Positions 1 through 7,049 of a stretch of 11,835 nt of DNA are shown here, piece after piece. Every line of letters starts with the position of its first letter. Positions within the stretch are counted from its first letter, which is position 1. The position numbers were made by a program, and so were the translations under genes. The notes beneath the pieces are model-generated. The model was not told the DNA's origin and ran no database searches. It saw only the letters and a list, made by a program, of their open reading frames with translations. Origin of the DNA: CAYXGE01 sp964464435 (GTDB lineage: Bacteria; Pseudomonadota; Gammaproteobacteria; Burkholderiales; Methylophilaceae). Location: assembly GCA_964464435.1 (NCBI GenBank), contig CAYXGE010000060.1, positions 1 through 11,835 of the forward strand, in the 5' to 3' direction.

Positions 1-447
1 TTAGCTTACAATCGCGTTTCTTAAGCGTACTTGGCTGGTGGCTTGCCCATTAGCACCATATAAAGTTGGGCTACCCGCTTTTTGTTGAATAGCACTGAGC
101 ATTTGTTGAGTGCGTTGTAGGTGTCTGTTAATCAATAATCCGTTTACGCGGTTAAGTTCTTTGGCTTTTACCAAACTTTGTTGCGCGGCAAGCCATGCCG
201 ATTGCACTGGCTTAGTGGCATGTTTGCTAAGCCATTGCTGCATGCCTTGCTCATTACTTATAAAGCCTAAATGCCCCAAGGCTTTATAACGTTGGTGGGC
301 AAACTGGTTAATGTCTAGCAGCGTTTTTGATTTTTGCTCAAGCACTTGATTGACATGCTGAATATTGCCAGAAATCAAGCTTTGCTGTTCTTGCTCGAGT
401 AGATCAAGCAGGAGGTGTATGGCCTGTGTTTCTGGAGTAACATTCAT
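1..447 (-). CDS. flgN: FlgN, flagellar export chaperone for FlgK and FlgL
   Basis: This 148-residue, Gln- and Leu-rich, mostly helical cytoplasmic protein has no signal peptide or membrane segment. The family binds the C-terminal helices of the junction proteins FlgK and FlgL and delivers them to the flagellar type III export gate. Family hallmarks are the segment NRVNGLLINRHLQ (about residues 99-111) and the C-terminal LYGANGQ (about 129-135), which corresponds to the YGxxGQ signature of FlgN proteins. The stop codon lies exactly at the window edge, so the gene is complete. Its ATG (445-447) has an AAAGG ribosome binding site on the minus strand (456-460), 8 bases away. It lies 33 bases downstream of flgM and should be co-transcribed with it from the sigma-28 promoter at 842-868. 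The client genes flgK and flgL are at the far end of the window. The sequence is divergent, as FlgN usually is, but context and motif agree. Confidence 0.93.
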   Translation of the reverse strand: MNVTPETQAIHLLLDLLEQEQQSLISGNIQHVNQVLEQKSKTLLDINQFAHQRYKALGHLGFISNEQGMQQWLSKHATKPVQSAWLAAQQSLVKAKELNRVNGLLINRHLQRTQQMLSAIQQKAGSPTLYGANGQATSQVRLRNAIVS

Positions 448-480
448 GGGTTTTGCCTTTATTTTTAGCGAATTACAAAC

Positions 481-792
481 TTACTTTTTTTGCGTTGCGA
501 GCATGTCTTTTACGCTATTAATTAAGCCATCGGCTACTTTGTTGGAGTCAATAGTAAATTGACCATCTAAAATAGCGGCTTTAATTTCTTCTACCTTTTT
601 CACGTCAAACGCTTCACCCATTGCAACACTGGCGCTAAGCGATTGCAACTCACTTGAGCGAGGTGAGAGTGTGACTTTGTCTTCTGGCGTTTTTTCAACC
701 TTAATCTCTTGCTCAGCGGCTTTAGTGGCTTTGCTTTCAGCATTGGCAGAGGTTAAGCCCGACTTAACTTTGAGTGCTTCATCAATTTTCAT
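481..792 (-). CDS. flgM: FlgM, anti-sigma-28 factor
   Basis: This 103-residue protein is typical in length for FlgM. The N-terminal half is Lys/Glu/Ala/Ser-rich and low in hydrophobics, as expected of a protein that is disordered and exported unfolded. The C-terminal half (about residues 60-100) contains FDVKKVEEIKAAILDGQFTI followed by a SNKVADGLI segment, the conserved sigma-28-binding region of the family. FlgM holds FliA (sigma-28) inactive until the hook-basal body is finished, and is then secreted through it. The ATG at 790-792 has an AAGGA site (801-805, minus strand) at 8 bases spacing. A near-consensus sigma-28 promoter lies about 50 bases upstream, so FlgM appears to be under the control of the sigma factor it inhibits, a known feedback design. 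No terminator is evident between flgA and flgM, so read-through from flgA may supply early FlgM. Confidence 0.96.
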   Translation of the reverse strand: MKIDEALKVKSGLTSANAESKATKAAEQEIKVEKTPEDKVTLSPRSSELQSLSASVAMGEAFDVKKVEEIKAAILDGQFTIDSNKVADGLINSVKDMLATQKK

Positions 793-841
793 GATATTTT
801 TCCTTCCTGCTTGGTGTGCATAAAAACTTGTTTACAGTTGC

Positions 842-868
842 TTATCGACCTCATTTAAACAAACTTTA
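842..868 (-). promoter_or_regulatory. Sigma-28 (FliA) promoter for flgMN
   Basis: Read on the minus strand, TAAAGTTT (861-868) is followed by an 11-base spacer and GTCGATAA (842-849). The enteric sigma-28 consensus is TAAAGTTT-N11-GCCGATAA, so only one of the 16 consensus bases differs. The predicted start is near 835, giving a leader of about 43 bases before the flgM ATG. Position, spacing and orientation all fit, and the same architecture recurs upstream of flgK. Confidence 0.9.
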
Positions 869-897
869 GCACTTTATTGATTGTGATATCCAATTTT

Positions 898-1629
898 TTA
901 AAAACTCACTACAACTTCACCACCTGTTGCGGCAATGCCACTTACAACATTGCCATTACTTGTTTTGGCTTTAACTACTTGGCCATCAGCCGCGTCAGCC
1001 ATTGCTAGCGCTTCGGTGGTAATTCTAAAACCTTTGCCTGCTGAAATTAAGCGTATGGTTTGGCCTTGCTTAACCACTGCTTGGCTACGCAAAATATCTT
1101 GTCTTAATATGGTGCCAGCCGCTACTGATGCGTTCAAACGTTTGCCTATAGCCGCTTCAGGGTGGGTAATGATATTGGCAGGCAGTGCGGAAATGTCGCC
1201 ATGCATTTTGGCTAAATCTTGTGCGCCAATAATGCTACCTTGCGCTAAAGGGTTAGCCGCCACCCAATAATCGGCTTCAATATGTACTTGCGCTTGCACG
1301 TAGATTGTCCATGCAGAAGGCGCATTACAACGCACGCCTACGCTGGTTTTACCCCAAGCTTTGCTGCCTGCAGGAAAGAACATTTCTAAGGCTTGGCAAG
1401 GTTGTAGCTTCACCCGTTTATCAATCTGCCCCACTTGAATGCTCACTTTACCAGGTAAGCCTGCACTTTGCGTGCGCAAAAAGGTTTCAATGTCTTGCTG
1501 AATTGTTGAAAAAGCGTGGGTCTCACGCGCTTCTATCGCTGCAAATGCGCTATTAGCATGGGTGATTAATGAGGCAAATAGTAGTGCAATGCCTAGCCAA
1601 CACATTTTATATAGTGCACTTAACTGCAT
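898..1629 (-). CDS. flgA: FlgA, periplasmic P-ring assembly chaperone
   Basis: From the ATG at 1627-1629 this is a 243-residue secreted protein. Residues 1-30 form a signal peptide: a short N-region with Lys8, a hydrophobic core (about 10-22), and cleavage after the SAFA ending at residue 30. The mature protein has a paired-cysteine region (Cys78 and Cys101, between the KLQPCQ and VGVRCN segments). A C-terminal SAF-like beta-clip domain follows, with an IGAQDL motif, an IGKRLN segment, and the ending TGGEVVVSF. FlgA acts in the periplasm to help FlgI polymerise into the P ring around the rod; flgI lies further along this locus. An upstream in-frame TTG at 1654-1656 would add nine residues (252 in total). 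I prefer the ATG because it gives a more typical signal peptide, although neither start has a strong ribosome binding site. A further ATG at 1603-1605 would remove the charged N-region. The gene is divergent from flgB. Confidence 0.93.
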   Translation of the reverse strand: MQLSALYKMCWLGIALLFASLITHANSAFAAIEARETHAFSTIQQDIETFLRTQSAGLPGKVSIQVGQIDKRVKLQPCQALEMFFPAGSKAWGKTSVGVRCNAPSAWTIYVQAQVHIEADYWVAANPLAQGSIIGAQDLAKMHGDISALPANIITHPEAAIGKRLNASVAAGTILRQDILRSQAVVKQGQTIRLISAGKGFRITTEALAMADAADGQVVKAKTSNGNVVSGIAATGGEVVVSF

Positions 1630-1867
1630 GGGTTCACTTTCAAAAAAAGCCTGCAAATAGAATATCTCACACGTTGCATTGTACTTAACGCCAATTCAAA
1701 CAAAGGTTAAAAAAGCAGGGTGTATTGCCCTCTTTTTGGCTGATTGATTATTGATGCGCATAGTTAAACTTGCTTTCATGAAGTAAACCGTATTTCGGCA
1801 AGGCAACCAAATTCTTTAATGCAATATTGGTATTGATAACCAAAGCCGAAAGTAATAGGAGTGTGTG
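1630..1867. other. Divergent flgA-flgB intergenic region
   Basis: These 238 bases separate the divergent starts of flgA and flgB and should hold the early-class promoters for both directions. I searched for a sigma-54 pair (GG and GC ten bases apart) and a sigma-28 pair and found no acceptable match on either strand. A TACAAT on the minus strand (1678-1683) could be a -10 element for flgA, but its -35 is poor. Near flgB there is a 7-base inverted repeat (listed separately). A weak 4-base-pair AGGG/CCCT hairpin with T-rich flanks lies at 1717-1731. No coding potential beyond shadows of neighbouring frames is seen. Confidence 0.6.
1793..1851. repeat. Inverted repeat TTTCGGC / GCCGAAA in the flgB leader
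   Basis: TTTCGGC (1793-1799) is the exact reverse complement of GCCGAAA (1845-1851). Between them lies a smaller hairpin, TTGGT (1827-1831) with ACCAA (1839-1843) and a 7-base loop. The right outer arm ends 5 bases before the flgB ribosome binding site AGGAG (1857-1861). It could be a protein-binding site or, if transcribed, a folded leader; the sequence does not decide between these. Confidence 0.5.
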
Positions 1868-2311
1868 ATGTTAAACAAGTTAGACCAAGCACTGAGCTTT
1901 CATCAAAATGCTTTGCGTGTGCGTGCGCAGCGACAAGAGTTGATTGCAGCCAATATTGCCAATGCCGATACGCCGCAATACAAAGCACGTGATATTGACT
2001 TTAATGCGGCCTTGCATAAAGCAATGTCTGGGGTAACCAGCCAATCTTCTAGCGTTGCAGGCAATGGCAGTTTGGTTAAAACCAACAACCAACATCTAGC
2101 TGGCAATTTAGCTAATACGGGGGGCAGTTTAAATGCGCTACCCGGTGAAGCACAGTACCGCACGATTGCCCAAGGCAGTGTGGATGCGAATACGGTGGAT
2201 ATGGATGTTGAGCGTAATCAGTTTATAGATAACGCAGTGCGCTATGAAGCTAGCCTCACCATGCTGAATGGGCAGCTCAAGAAAATACTCACTGCGATTC
2301 AAGGGCAATAG
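1868..2311 (+). CDS. flgB: FlgB, proximal rod protein
   Basis: This 147-residue rod subunit is of normal family length. The N-terminal flg_bb_rod helix carries the signature AANIANADTPQYKARDIDF (about residues 29-47), and the C-terminal helix (about 118-147) begins around FIDNAVRYEASL. No signal peptide is present, since rod proteins leave through the flagellar export apparatus. The start is decided by AGGAG at 1857-1861, 6 bases before the ATG at 1868; an in-frame GTG directly before it (1865) is too close to that site to be favoured. FlgB sits at the base of the rod next to FliE and the MS ring. It is the first gene of the plus-strand rod-hook operon, with flgC 17 bases downstream. Confidence 0.97.
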   Translation: MLNKLDQALSFHQNALRVRAQRQELIAANIANADTPQYKARDIDFNAALHKAMSGVTSQSSSVAGNGSLVKTNNQHLAGNLANTGGSLNALPGEAQYRTIAQGSVDANTVDMDVERNQFIDNAVRYEASLTMLNGQLKKILTAIQGQ

Positions 2312-2328
2312 GGTTTTAGGAGAACAGC

Positions 2329-2733
2329 ATGTCTTTATTTAATGTATTTAAAATTTCTGGCTCTGGCATGAGTGCACAAGCACAGCGCTTAAACACCGTT
2401 GCCAGTAACCTCGCCAATGCCGATAGCGTCACCAGTGCTAACGGCCAGCCGTACAAATCAAAGCAAGTGATTTTTGCAGCGATTCCATTTGGTAACGAAA
2501 ATTCACAGGGTGTGATGGTGCAACAAGTGGTGGAAAGTGCGGCCCCTGGTCAAGTGGTGTATGAGCCGCATCACCCCGCGGCTGATGCTAATGGCTATGT
2601 GACCATGCCTAATGTCAATGTGACAGAGGAAATGGTCAATATGATTTCTGCATCGCGTGCTTATCAAAACAATGTTGAAACCATGAACACAGTCAAAAAC
2701 ATGCTCATGAAAACGCTGACATTGGGTCAGTAA
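2329..2733 (+). CDS. flgC: FlgC, proximal rod protein
   Basis: At 134 residues this matches the usual FlgC length. The N-terminal rod helix contains the conserved TVASNLANADSVTS segment (about residues 24-37). The protein has the family's central EPHHPAADANGYV motif (about 78-90), followed by the signature MPNVNVTEEMVNMISASRAYQ and a C-terminal amphipathic helix. FlgC assembles with FlgB and FlgF in the proximal rod across the periplasm. AGGAG at 2318-2322 is 6 bases before the ATG. The gene is tightly packed, 17 bases after flgB and 24 bases before flgD. Confidence 0.97.
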   Translation: MSLFNVFKISGSGMSAQAQRLNTVASNLANADSVTSANGQPYKSKQVIFAAIPFGNENSQGVMVQQVVESAAPGQVVYEPHHPAADANGYVTMPNVNVTEEMVNMISASRAYQNNVETMNTVKNMLMKTLTLGQ

Positions 2734-2757
2734 TCAGATTTAAATTAAGGAGTCAGC

Positions 2758-3435
2758 ATGACAAACACGATTGAGTCAAACAAGGTATCAAATAGTTTGC
2801 TAGAAACCATGAACGGCACTAAAAATACCAGTAGCGATACGATTAAAGACGCACAAGATCGTTTTATGACGCTATTGGTGACACAAATGAAAAACCAAGA
2901 TCCACTCAATCCGATGGATAACGCACAAGTGACGAGCCAATTGGCGCAACTTTCCACGGTTACTGGCATTAATCAGCTCAATGAAACCCTGCAAAGCATG
3001 ATGATGCAAACGCAATCTAATCAAATGTTGCAGGCTTCAAACATGATAGGCCGTGTGGTGACTGTTGAAGGCAATGGTGTGCAATTATCTAAAGGCCAAG
3101 CCGTATTTGGCATGTCATTGCCAAGCGCGGCAGATAGCGTAAATGTCACCATTAAAGACAGTGCGGGCAATATTGTGCGTGAATTAGCCTTGGGTAGGCA
3201 AGGTTCAGGTGAAAAGACCCTGCAATGGGATGGCAACACCAATGATGGCAAAGCCATGAAAGATGGCCAATACCGCTTTGAAATCAAGGCAACACTGGGC
3301 GGTAAAGCAGTGGTTGCAACTCCCATTAGTTACGACACTGTGAATAGCGTCTCCACCAGCAGTGCAACTGGCGTTCAACTTAATTTGTTGATGGCAGGCA
3401 CCAAGGGCTTAGACGTTGTAAAAGAAATTTACTAA
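2758..3435 (+). CDS. flgD: FlgD, hook cap / scaffolding protein
   Basis: This is a 225-residue protein. The conserved N-terminal domain (about residues 33-76) includes DRFMTLLVTQMKNQDPLNPM and the following NAQVTSQLAQLSTVTGINQL. A Met/Gln-rich linker (about 81-91) follows, then a C-terminal FlgD Ig-like/tudor region with the typical LQWDGNTNDGKAMKDGQYRF segment (about 155-174). FlgD forms the temporary cap under which FlgE subunits polymerise and is replaced by FlgK when the hook is complete. A full AAGGAG (2747-2752) precedes the ATG by 5 bases. It lies immediately upstream of its partner flgE, with a 39-base gap. Confidence 0.97.
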   Translation: MTNTIESNKVSNSLLETMNGTKNTSSDTIKDAQDRFMTLLVTQMKNQDPLNPMDNAQVTSQLAQLSTVTGINQLNETLQSMMMQTQSNQMLQASNMIGRVVTVEGNGVQLSKGQAVFGMSLPSAADSVNVTIKDSAGNIVRELALGRQGSGEKTLQWDGNTNDGKAMKDGQYRFEIKATLGGKAVVATPISYDTVNSVSTSSATGVQLNLLMAGTKGLDVVKEIY

Positions 3436-3474
3436 AGATGTATTAAAAGATCATTCCATTTATAGGAGCAAATC

Positions 3475-4698
3475 ATGAGTTTTCAACAAGGCTTAAGTGG
3501 CTTAAACGCATCATCAAAAAGTTTAGAAATTATTGGTAATAATGTAGCAAATGCCAATACCGTCGGCTTCAAACAATCACAGGCCATATTTTCAGATGTG
3601 TTTGCAAATTCACTTACGGGCACTGGCGCATCCCAAATTGGTATCGGTACCAAACTTGCTAGAGTGCAACAACAGTTTACCCAAGGCAATATTTCAAATT
3701 CAAATAATCCCTTAGATATTGCTATTAACGGCCAAGGCTTTTTTAGAATGGCAGATGCGGCTGGCGCAGTAACGTATTCTCGTAATGGACAGTTTCAATT
3801 AGATAAAGATGGTTTTATAGTCAATGCCGATAATAAAATTTTAACAGGCTACACGGCAGATGCTTCAGGTGTATTATCTACTGGTAGCCCATCTAATTTG
3901 AGCATTAATACTCAAGATTTAGCGCCACAAATTACAGACAATGTGGATGCTTTGGTCAATTTAGACTCACGCAATGGCACTCTCACGGCGGCTGGATTTG
4001 ACCCAACAGACCCCACCACTTATCACAATTCATCCTCTATTTCTGTGTTTGATAGCTTGGGCAACAGTCATACCCTACAGAGTTTTTATGTGAAAACTGC
4101 ACCAGGGACTTGGAATGTCTACACCACTGTGGATGGGATTACACCTGCATTACCAGCAACTCCAGCAACAACACTGGTGTTTGGACCGACTGGGGTTAAC
4201 CCAACAGGGGCTACGGCAACCGTCAATATTCCTGTCACCACAGGGGCTACAACACCGTTTCCTGTCACGCTAGATTATGGATTATCAACGCAATTTGGTT
4301 CAAATTTTAGTGTGAATAGTTTGTCACAAAATGGGTACTCATCTGGCCGACTTGCCAGTTTTAACGTGGGTGGCGATGGCACCATTGTTGGACGTTATAC
4401 CAACGGACAATCTAATGTGCTGGGGCAAGTGGTGTTAGCTAACTTTACAAATCCTAATGGTTTACAAGCTTTAGGTAATAACGCATGGGCAGAAAGTTCA
4501 ACCTCAGGCCCAGCATTGGTTGGACAACCTAATACAGGCAGTTTGGGCGTGTTGCAATCGGCAGCGGTGGAAGATTCTAATGTGGATTTAACAGCGGAGC
4601 TGGTCAATATGATTACCGCACAGCGCGTTTACCAAGCCAATGCGCAAACCATTAAAACGCAAGACCAAGTGCTACAAACCTTGGTTAACCTTCGCTAA
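3475..4698 (+). CDS. flgE: FlgE, flagellar hook protein
   Basis: This 407-residue hook subunit is close to the enteric size (about 400). The N-terminal D0 helix is MSFQQGLSGLNASSKSLEII followed by NNVANANTVGFKQS. The segment QQFTQGNISNSNNPLDIAINGQGFF (cited in part; about 66-90) is the conserved core shared with FlgG. The C-terminal helix carries LVNMITAQRVYQANAQTI (about 378-395). The middle (about residues 220-270) is Thr/Ala/Pro-rich, with small repeats at the DNA level, and should be the surface-exposed variable domain of the hook. Unlike FlgG here, it lacks the extra segment after the N-terminal helix that stiffens the distal rod. AGGAG at 3464-3468 precedes the ATG by 6 bases. The protein is exported by the flagellar secretion system, so no signal peptide is expected or seen. 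Confidence 0.97.
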   Translation: MSFQQGLSGLNASSKSLEIIGNNVANANTVGFKQSQAIFSDVFANSLTGTGASQIGIGTKLARVQQQFTQGNISNSNNPLDIAINGQGFFRMADAAGAVTYSRNGQFQLDKDGFIVNADNKILTGYTADASGVLSTGSPSNLSINTQDLAPQITDNVDALVNLDSRNGTLTAAGFDPTDPTTYHNSSSISVFDSLGNSHTLQSFYVKTAPGTWNVYTTVDGITPALPATPATTLVFGPTGVNPTGATATVNIPVTTGATTPFPVTLDYGLSTQFGSNFSVNSLSQNGYSSGRLASFNVGGDGTIVGRYTNGQSNVLGQVVLANFTNPNGLQALGNNAWAESSTSGPALVGQPNTGSLGVLQSAAVEDSNVDLTAELVNMITAQRVYQANAQTIKTQDQVLQTLVNLR

Positions 4699-4738
4699 GA
4701 CTTAATGCAAGTATTTTTAGTTAACTAGGAGCGACATC

Positions 4739-5479
4739 ATGGATCGACTAATTTACACAGCAATGTCAGGGGCTAAGCATATCTTAGAGCAGCAGGCGAC
4801 AACCTCGCATAATCTGGCCAATGTCAATTCAACTGGATTTAGAGCACAGTTAGATGCCTTTAGAGCCGTACCAGTGCAAAGCGAGGGTTTAGCCACACGC
4901 ACCTTTGTGGTTGATGCTACTGTGGGCACCGATTTTAGCCCAGGTACTATTCAACAAACGGGTAGAGATTTAGATGTCGCGGTGCAAACAGAAGGCTGGA
5001 TTGCCGTACAACGCGAGGACGGCTCTGAAGGCTATACCCGTAATGGCTCATTTAAAATCAATGAAAATGGTGTATTACAAACCAGCAACGGTTTGAGCGT
5101 GCAAGGGGATGGCGGCCCGATTACCATTCCACCCGATATGCAAGTAGAAATTGCTAAAGATGGCACTGTGTCAGCTTTTACTACCAACACCTTGCCTGGG
5201 GCTCCTAATGTGCTTGGGCGCATAAAATTAGTCAATCCACCAGCCGACTCTTTAGTACGCGCAAAAGATGGTTTGTTTAATACTGCTAACGGCACGCCAG
5301 CTGAAGCCGATGCCAATGTAAGTTTAGTGTCTGGGGCTTTAGAGGGTAGTAATGTCAATGTGGTACAAGAAATGGTCAATATGATTAGTTTGGCACGTCA
5401 ATTTGAATATCAAATGAAAATGATGCAAAGCGCTGAGAATAACGCTGATAAAGCGAGTCAGCTCTTGGCTTTGAATTAA
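4739..5479 (+). CDS. flgF: FlgF, proximal rod protein
   Basis: This 246-residue protein is close to the enteric FlgF length. It starts with the FlgF-type sequence MDRLIYTAMSGAKHILEQQA (rather than the MIRSLWISKTGL type of FlgG), then SHNLANVNSTGFRAQ (about 23-37). A central GYTRNGSFKINENGVLQT segment and the C-terminal EGSNVNVVQEMVNMISLARQ are the flg_bb_rod hallmarks shared with FlgE and FlgG. FlgF lies between the FlgB/C rod base and the FlgG distal rod. The AGGAG site (4727-4731) is 7 bases before the ATG and abuts a perfect 10-base palindrome, TAGTTAACTA (4718-4727). It follows flgE by 40 bases, and a 69-base gap separates it from flgG. Confidence 0.96.
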   Translation: MDRLIYTAMSGAKHILEQQATTSHNLANVNSTGFRAQLDAFRAVPVQSEGLATRTFVVDATVGTDFSPGTIQQTGRDLDVAVQTEGWIAVQREDGSEGYTRNGSFKINENGVLQTSNGLSVQGDGGPITIPPDMQVEIAKDGTVSAFTTNTLPGAPNVLGRIKLVNPPADSLVRAKDGLFNTANGTPAEADANVSLVSGALEGSNVNVVQEMVNMISLARQFEYQMKMMQSAENNADKASQLLALN

Positions 5480-5500
5480 CCGCACCAGCAGTAATATAGC

Positions 5501-5535
5501 TTCATGAATAACAGCGCTTTGAAGTAGCGCATGAA
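5501..5535 (+). repeat. Imperfect hairpin between flgF and flgG
   Basis: TTCATG (5501-5506) pairs with CATGAA (5530-5535). Inside it, CGCT (5515-5518) pairs with AGCG (5526-5529), leaving an 8-base bulge on the left side and a 7-base loop. The right arm directly abuts the flgG ribosome binding site AGAGG (5536-5540). It has no T-tract, so it is not an intrinsic terminator. A role in translation or transcript processing is only inferred. Confidence 0.45.
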
Positions 5536-5548
5536 AGAGGGTTAGCAA

Positions 5549-6331
5549 ATGATACGCTCACTTTGGATTTCAAAAACTGGTTTAGATGCGCAGCAAACGC
5601 AGATGGACGTCATTTCAAATAACCTTGCGAACGTAAGCACCAATGGCTTTAAACGTTCACGCGCAGTATTTGAAGATTTGCTCTATCAAAATATTCGCCA
5701 ACCGGGTGCACAGTCGTCACAACAAACGCAATTGCCTTCAGGCTTGCAACTTGGTACGGGTGTGCGCCCAGTGTCCACAGAAAAAATCTTTACACAAGGT
5801 AACTTGCAACAAACCAATAATGACAAAGATGTGGCCATTCAAGGTAACGGTTTTTTTCAAGTATTGTTACCAGATGGCACCACTGCATTTACACGTGATG
5901 GTTCATTTCAAGTTGATAATCAAGGGCAATTGGTGACATCAAGTGGTTTTGCAGTGCAACCAGCGATAATTATTCCACCCAATGCGCAAAGCCTAACAAT
6001 TGGTAGAGATGGCACGGTTTCTGTCACACAACCTGGCACAGCGGCAGCAACACAGGTGGGCGCACTACAACTGGCTACTTTTATTAATCCAGCAGGATTA
6101 ATGGCAAAAGGTGAAAATCTATTTGTTGAAACTGCATCGTCAGGTAATCCTAATAGCAATCCACCGGGTACTAATGGCGCTGGTTTGCTGAATCAGGGCT
6201 ATGTGGAGACCTCAAACGTAAATGTAGTAGAAGAGTTGGTGAATATGATTCAAACCCAACGCGCTTATGAAATCAACAGTAAAGCCATTACTACTTCAGA
6301 CCAAATGTTGCAAAAATTAACACAAATGTAG
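5549..6331 (+). CDS. flgG: FlgG, distal rod protein
   Basis: At 260 residues this has the canonical FlgG length, and it is very well conserved. The N-terminus is MIRSLWISKTGLDAQQTQMD followed by NNLANVSTNGFKRSRAVFEDL. Residues 46-63 (YQNIRQPGAQSSQQTQLP) match the FlgG-specific insertion that makes the distal rod rigid and distinguishes FlgG from the flexible FlgE hook. The C-terminal helix contains VETSNVNVVEELVNMIQTQR and then AYEINSKAI. FlgG forms the long distal rod through the P and L rings, whose genes follow directly. The ribosome binding site is AGAGG (5536-5540), 8 bases from the ATG, with a hairpin just upstream. The flgG stop is only 4 bases from the flgH start. Confidence 0.98.
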   Translation: MIRSLWISKTGLDAQQTQMDVISNNLANVSTNGFKRSRAVFEDLLYQNIRQPGAQSSQQTQLPSGLQLGTGVRPVSTEKIFTQGNLQQTNNDKDVAIQGNGFFQVLLPDGTTAFTRDGSFQVDNQGQLVTSSGFAVQPAIIIPPNAQSLTIGRDGTVSVTQPGTAAATQVGALQLATFINPAGLMAKGENLFVETASSGNPNSNPPGTNGAGLLNQGYVETSNVNVVEELVNMIQTQRAYEINSKAITTSDQMLQKLTQM

Positions 6332-6335
6332 TGAG

Positions 6336-7040
6336 ATGAAGATGATTAGCACTTTATTTTGTATGTTTAAGAAACATGGTCGCTTCTTGTTTTTAATCAG
6401 TGTTATAGCTTGCTTGCAAGCATGTTCTGTAGCGCCAAGTACTATTGTAAAAACACCGATGAGTGCTAAGCCAGAAGCGAGGCCTAAAAACGCGGCTAGC
6501 AGTGGTGCGATTTATCAAGCTTCAAATTACAGGCCTTTGTTTGAAGACAGACGAGCGCGTTTAATGGGCGATATTTTAACCATTAGAATTGTTGAAAATA
6601 CTACAGCGAATAAAACTGGTACAGCATCTTCCTCAAAATCTGGTTCTATTGATGCCTCGGTAACGCCACCTACAGGTTTACCTTTCAATTTAGTCAAAAA
6701 ACCCATTGCCATTACCGCAGAATCTGAGCTTGCCAACGATGAGGCCTCTAACCAAACTGCCAGCAATAACTTTAATGGCAGCATTGCCGTAACCGTTATA
6801 GAAGTTTTGGAAAATGGTTATTTGGTGGTGAGTGGTGAAAAGCAGATTGCATTTGACCGTGGTTCAGAGTTTGTACGTTTTTCAGGCGTGGTTAACCCTG
6901 ATGACATCTTACAAGGCAATAACGTGAACTCAAACAAAGTGGCTGAAGCAAAAATGGAATACCGTACTAATACCCAGATAGATGCTGCGCAAGTCATTTC
7001 AATCTTAGCGCGATTTTTCTTGAGTGTAAGTCCAATTTAA
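6336..7040 (+). CDS. flgH: FlgH, L-ring lipoprotein
   Basis: This 234-residue outer-membrane lipoprotein has a positively charged N-region (KKHGR, about residues 12-16), a hydrophobic stretch, and a lipobox LQAC with the lipidated Cys at residue 30 (codon 6423-6425). The mature region has the FlgH motifs YRPLFEDRRARLMGDILTIR (about 66-85), ENTTANK, a VLENGYLVVSGEKQIAFDRG segment, and the ending ARFFLSVSPI. FlgH subunits form the L ring, the bushing for the rod in the outer membrane. The ATG at 6336 lies 4 bases after the flgG stop and has only a weak ribosome binding site, suggesting translational coupling. In-frame ATGs at 6342 and 6363 are possible alternatives; the latter would give a more typical lipoprotein leader but has no visible ribosome binding site. 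Confidence 0.96.
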   Translation: MKMISTLFCMFKKHGRFLFLISVIACLQACSVAPSTIVKTPMSAKPEARPKNAASSGAIYQASNYRPLFEDRRARLMGDILTIRIVENTTANKTGTASSSKSGSIDASVTPPTGLPFNLVKKPIAITAESELANDEASNQTASNNFNGSIAVTVIEVLENGYLVVSGEKQIAFDRGSEFVRFSGVVNPDDILQGNNVNSNKVAEAKMEYRTNTQIDAAQVISILARFFLSVSPI

Positions 7041-7049
7041 GAAGTTGAT

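Noticed and set aside
1717..1731. AGGG-loop-CCCT with T-rich sequence on both sides as a bidirectional terminator
   Set aside because: The stem has only four base pairs, and it sits in a divergent start region where a terminator is not expected.
1845..1852. GCCGAAAG just before flgB as a sigma-28 -10 element
   Set aside because: No TAAA lies 15 bases upstream, and a start site there would fall at or beyond the flgB ribosome binding site.
1630..1867. Sigma-54 promoter for flgB or flgA
   Set aside because: TTGGC occurs on both strands, but no GG-N10-GC pair with the required spacing was found; the nearest minus-strand case has a 13-base gap.
3804..3833. Exact sigma-28 -10 sequence GCCGATAA (3826-3833) inside flgE, with TAAA upstream at 3804-3807
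   Set aside because: The TAAA is 18 bases away instead of 15 and the rest of the -35 does not match. It lies within well-conserved flgE coding sequence (Asn-Ala-Asp-Asn), so chance is the simplest explanation.
4718..4727. Perfect 10-base palindrome TAGTTAACTA before flgF as an operator
   Set aside because: It is inside the operon, AT-rich and short, and it includes the first base of the ribosome binding site; nothing ties it to a regulator.
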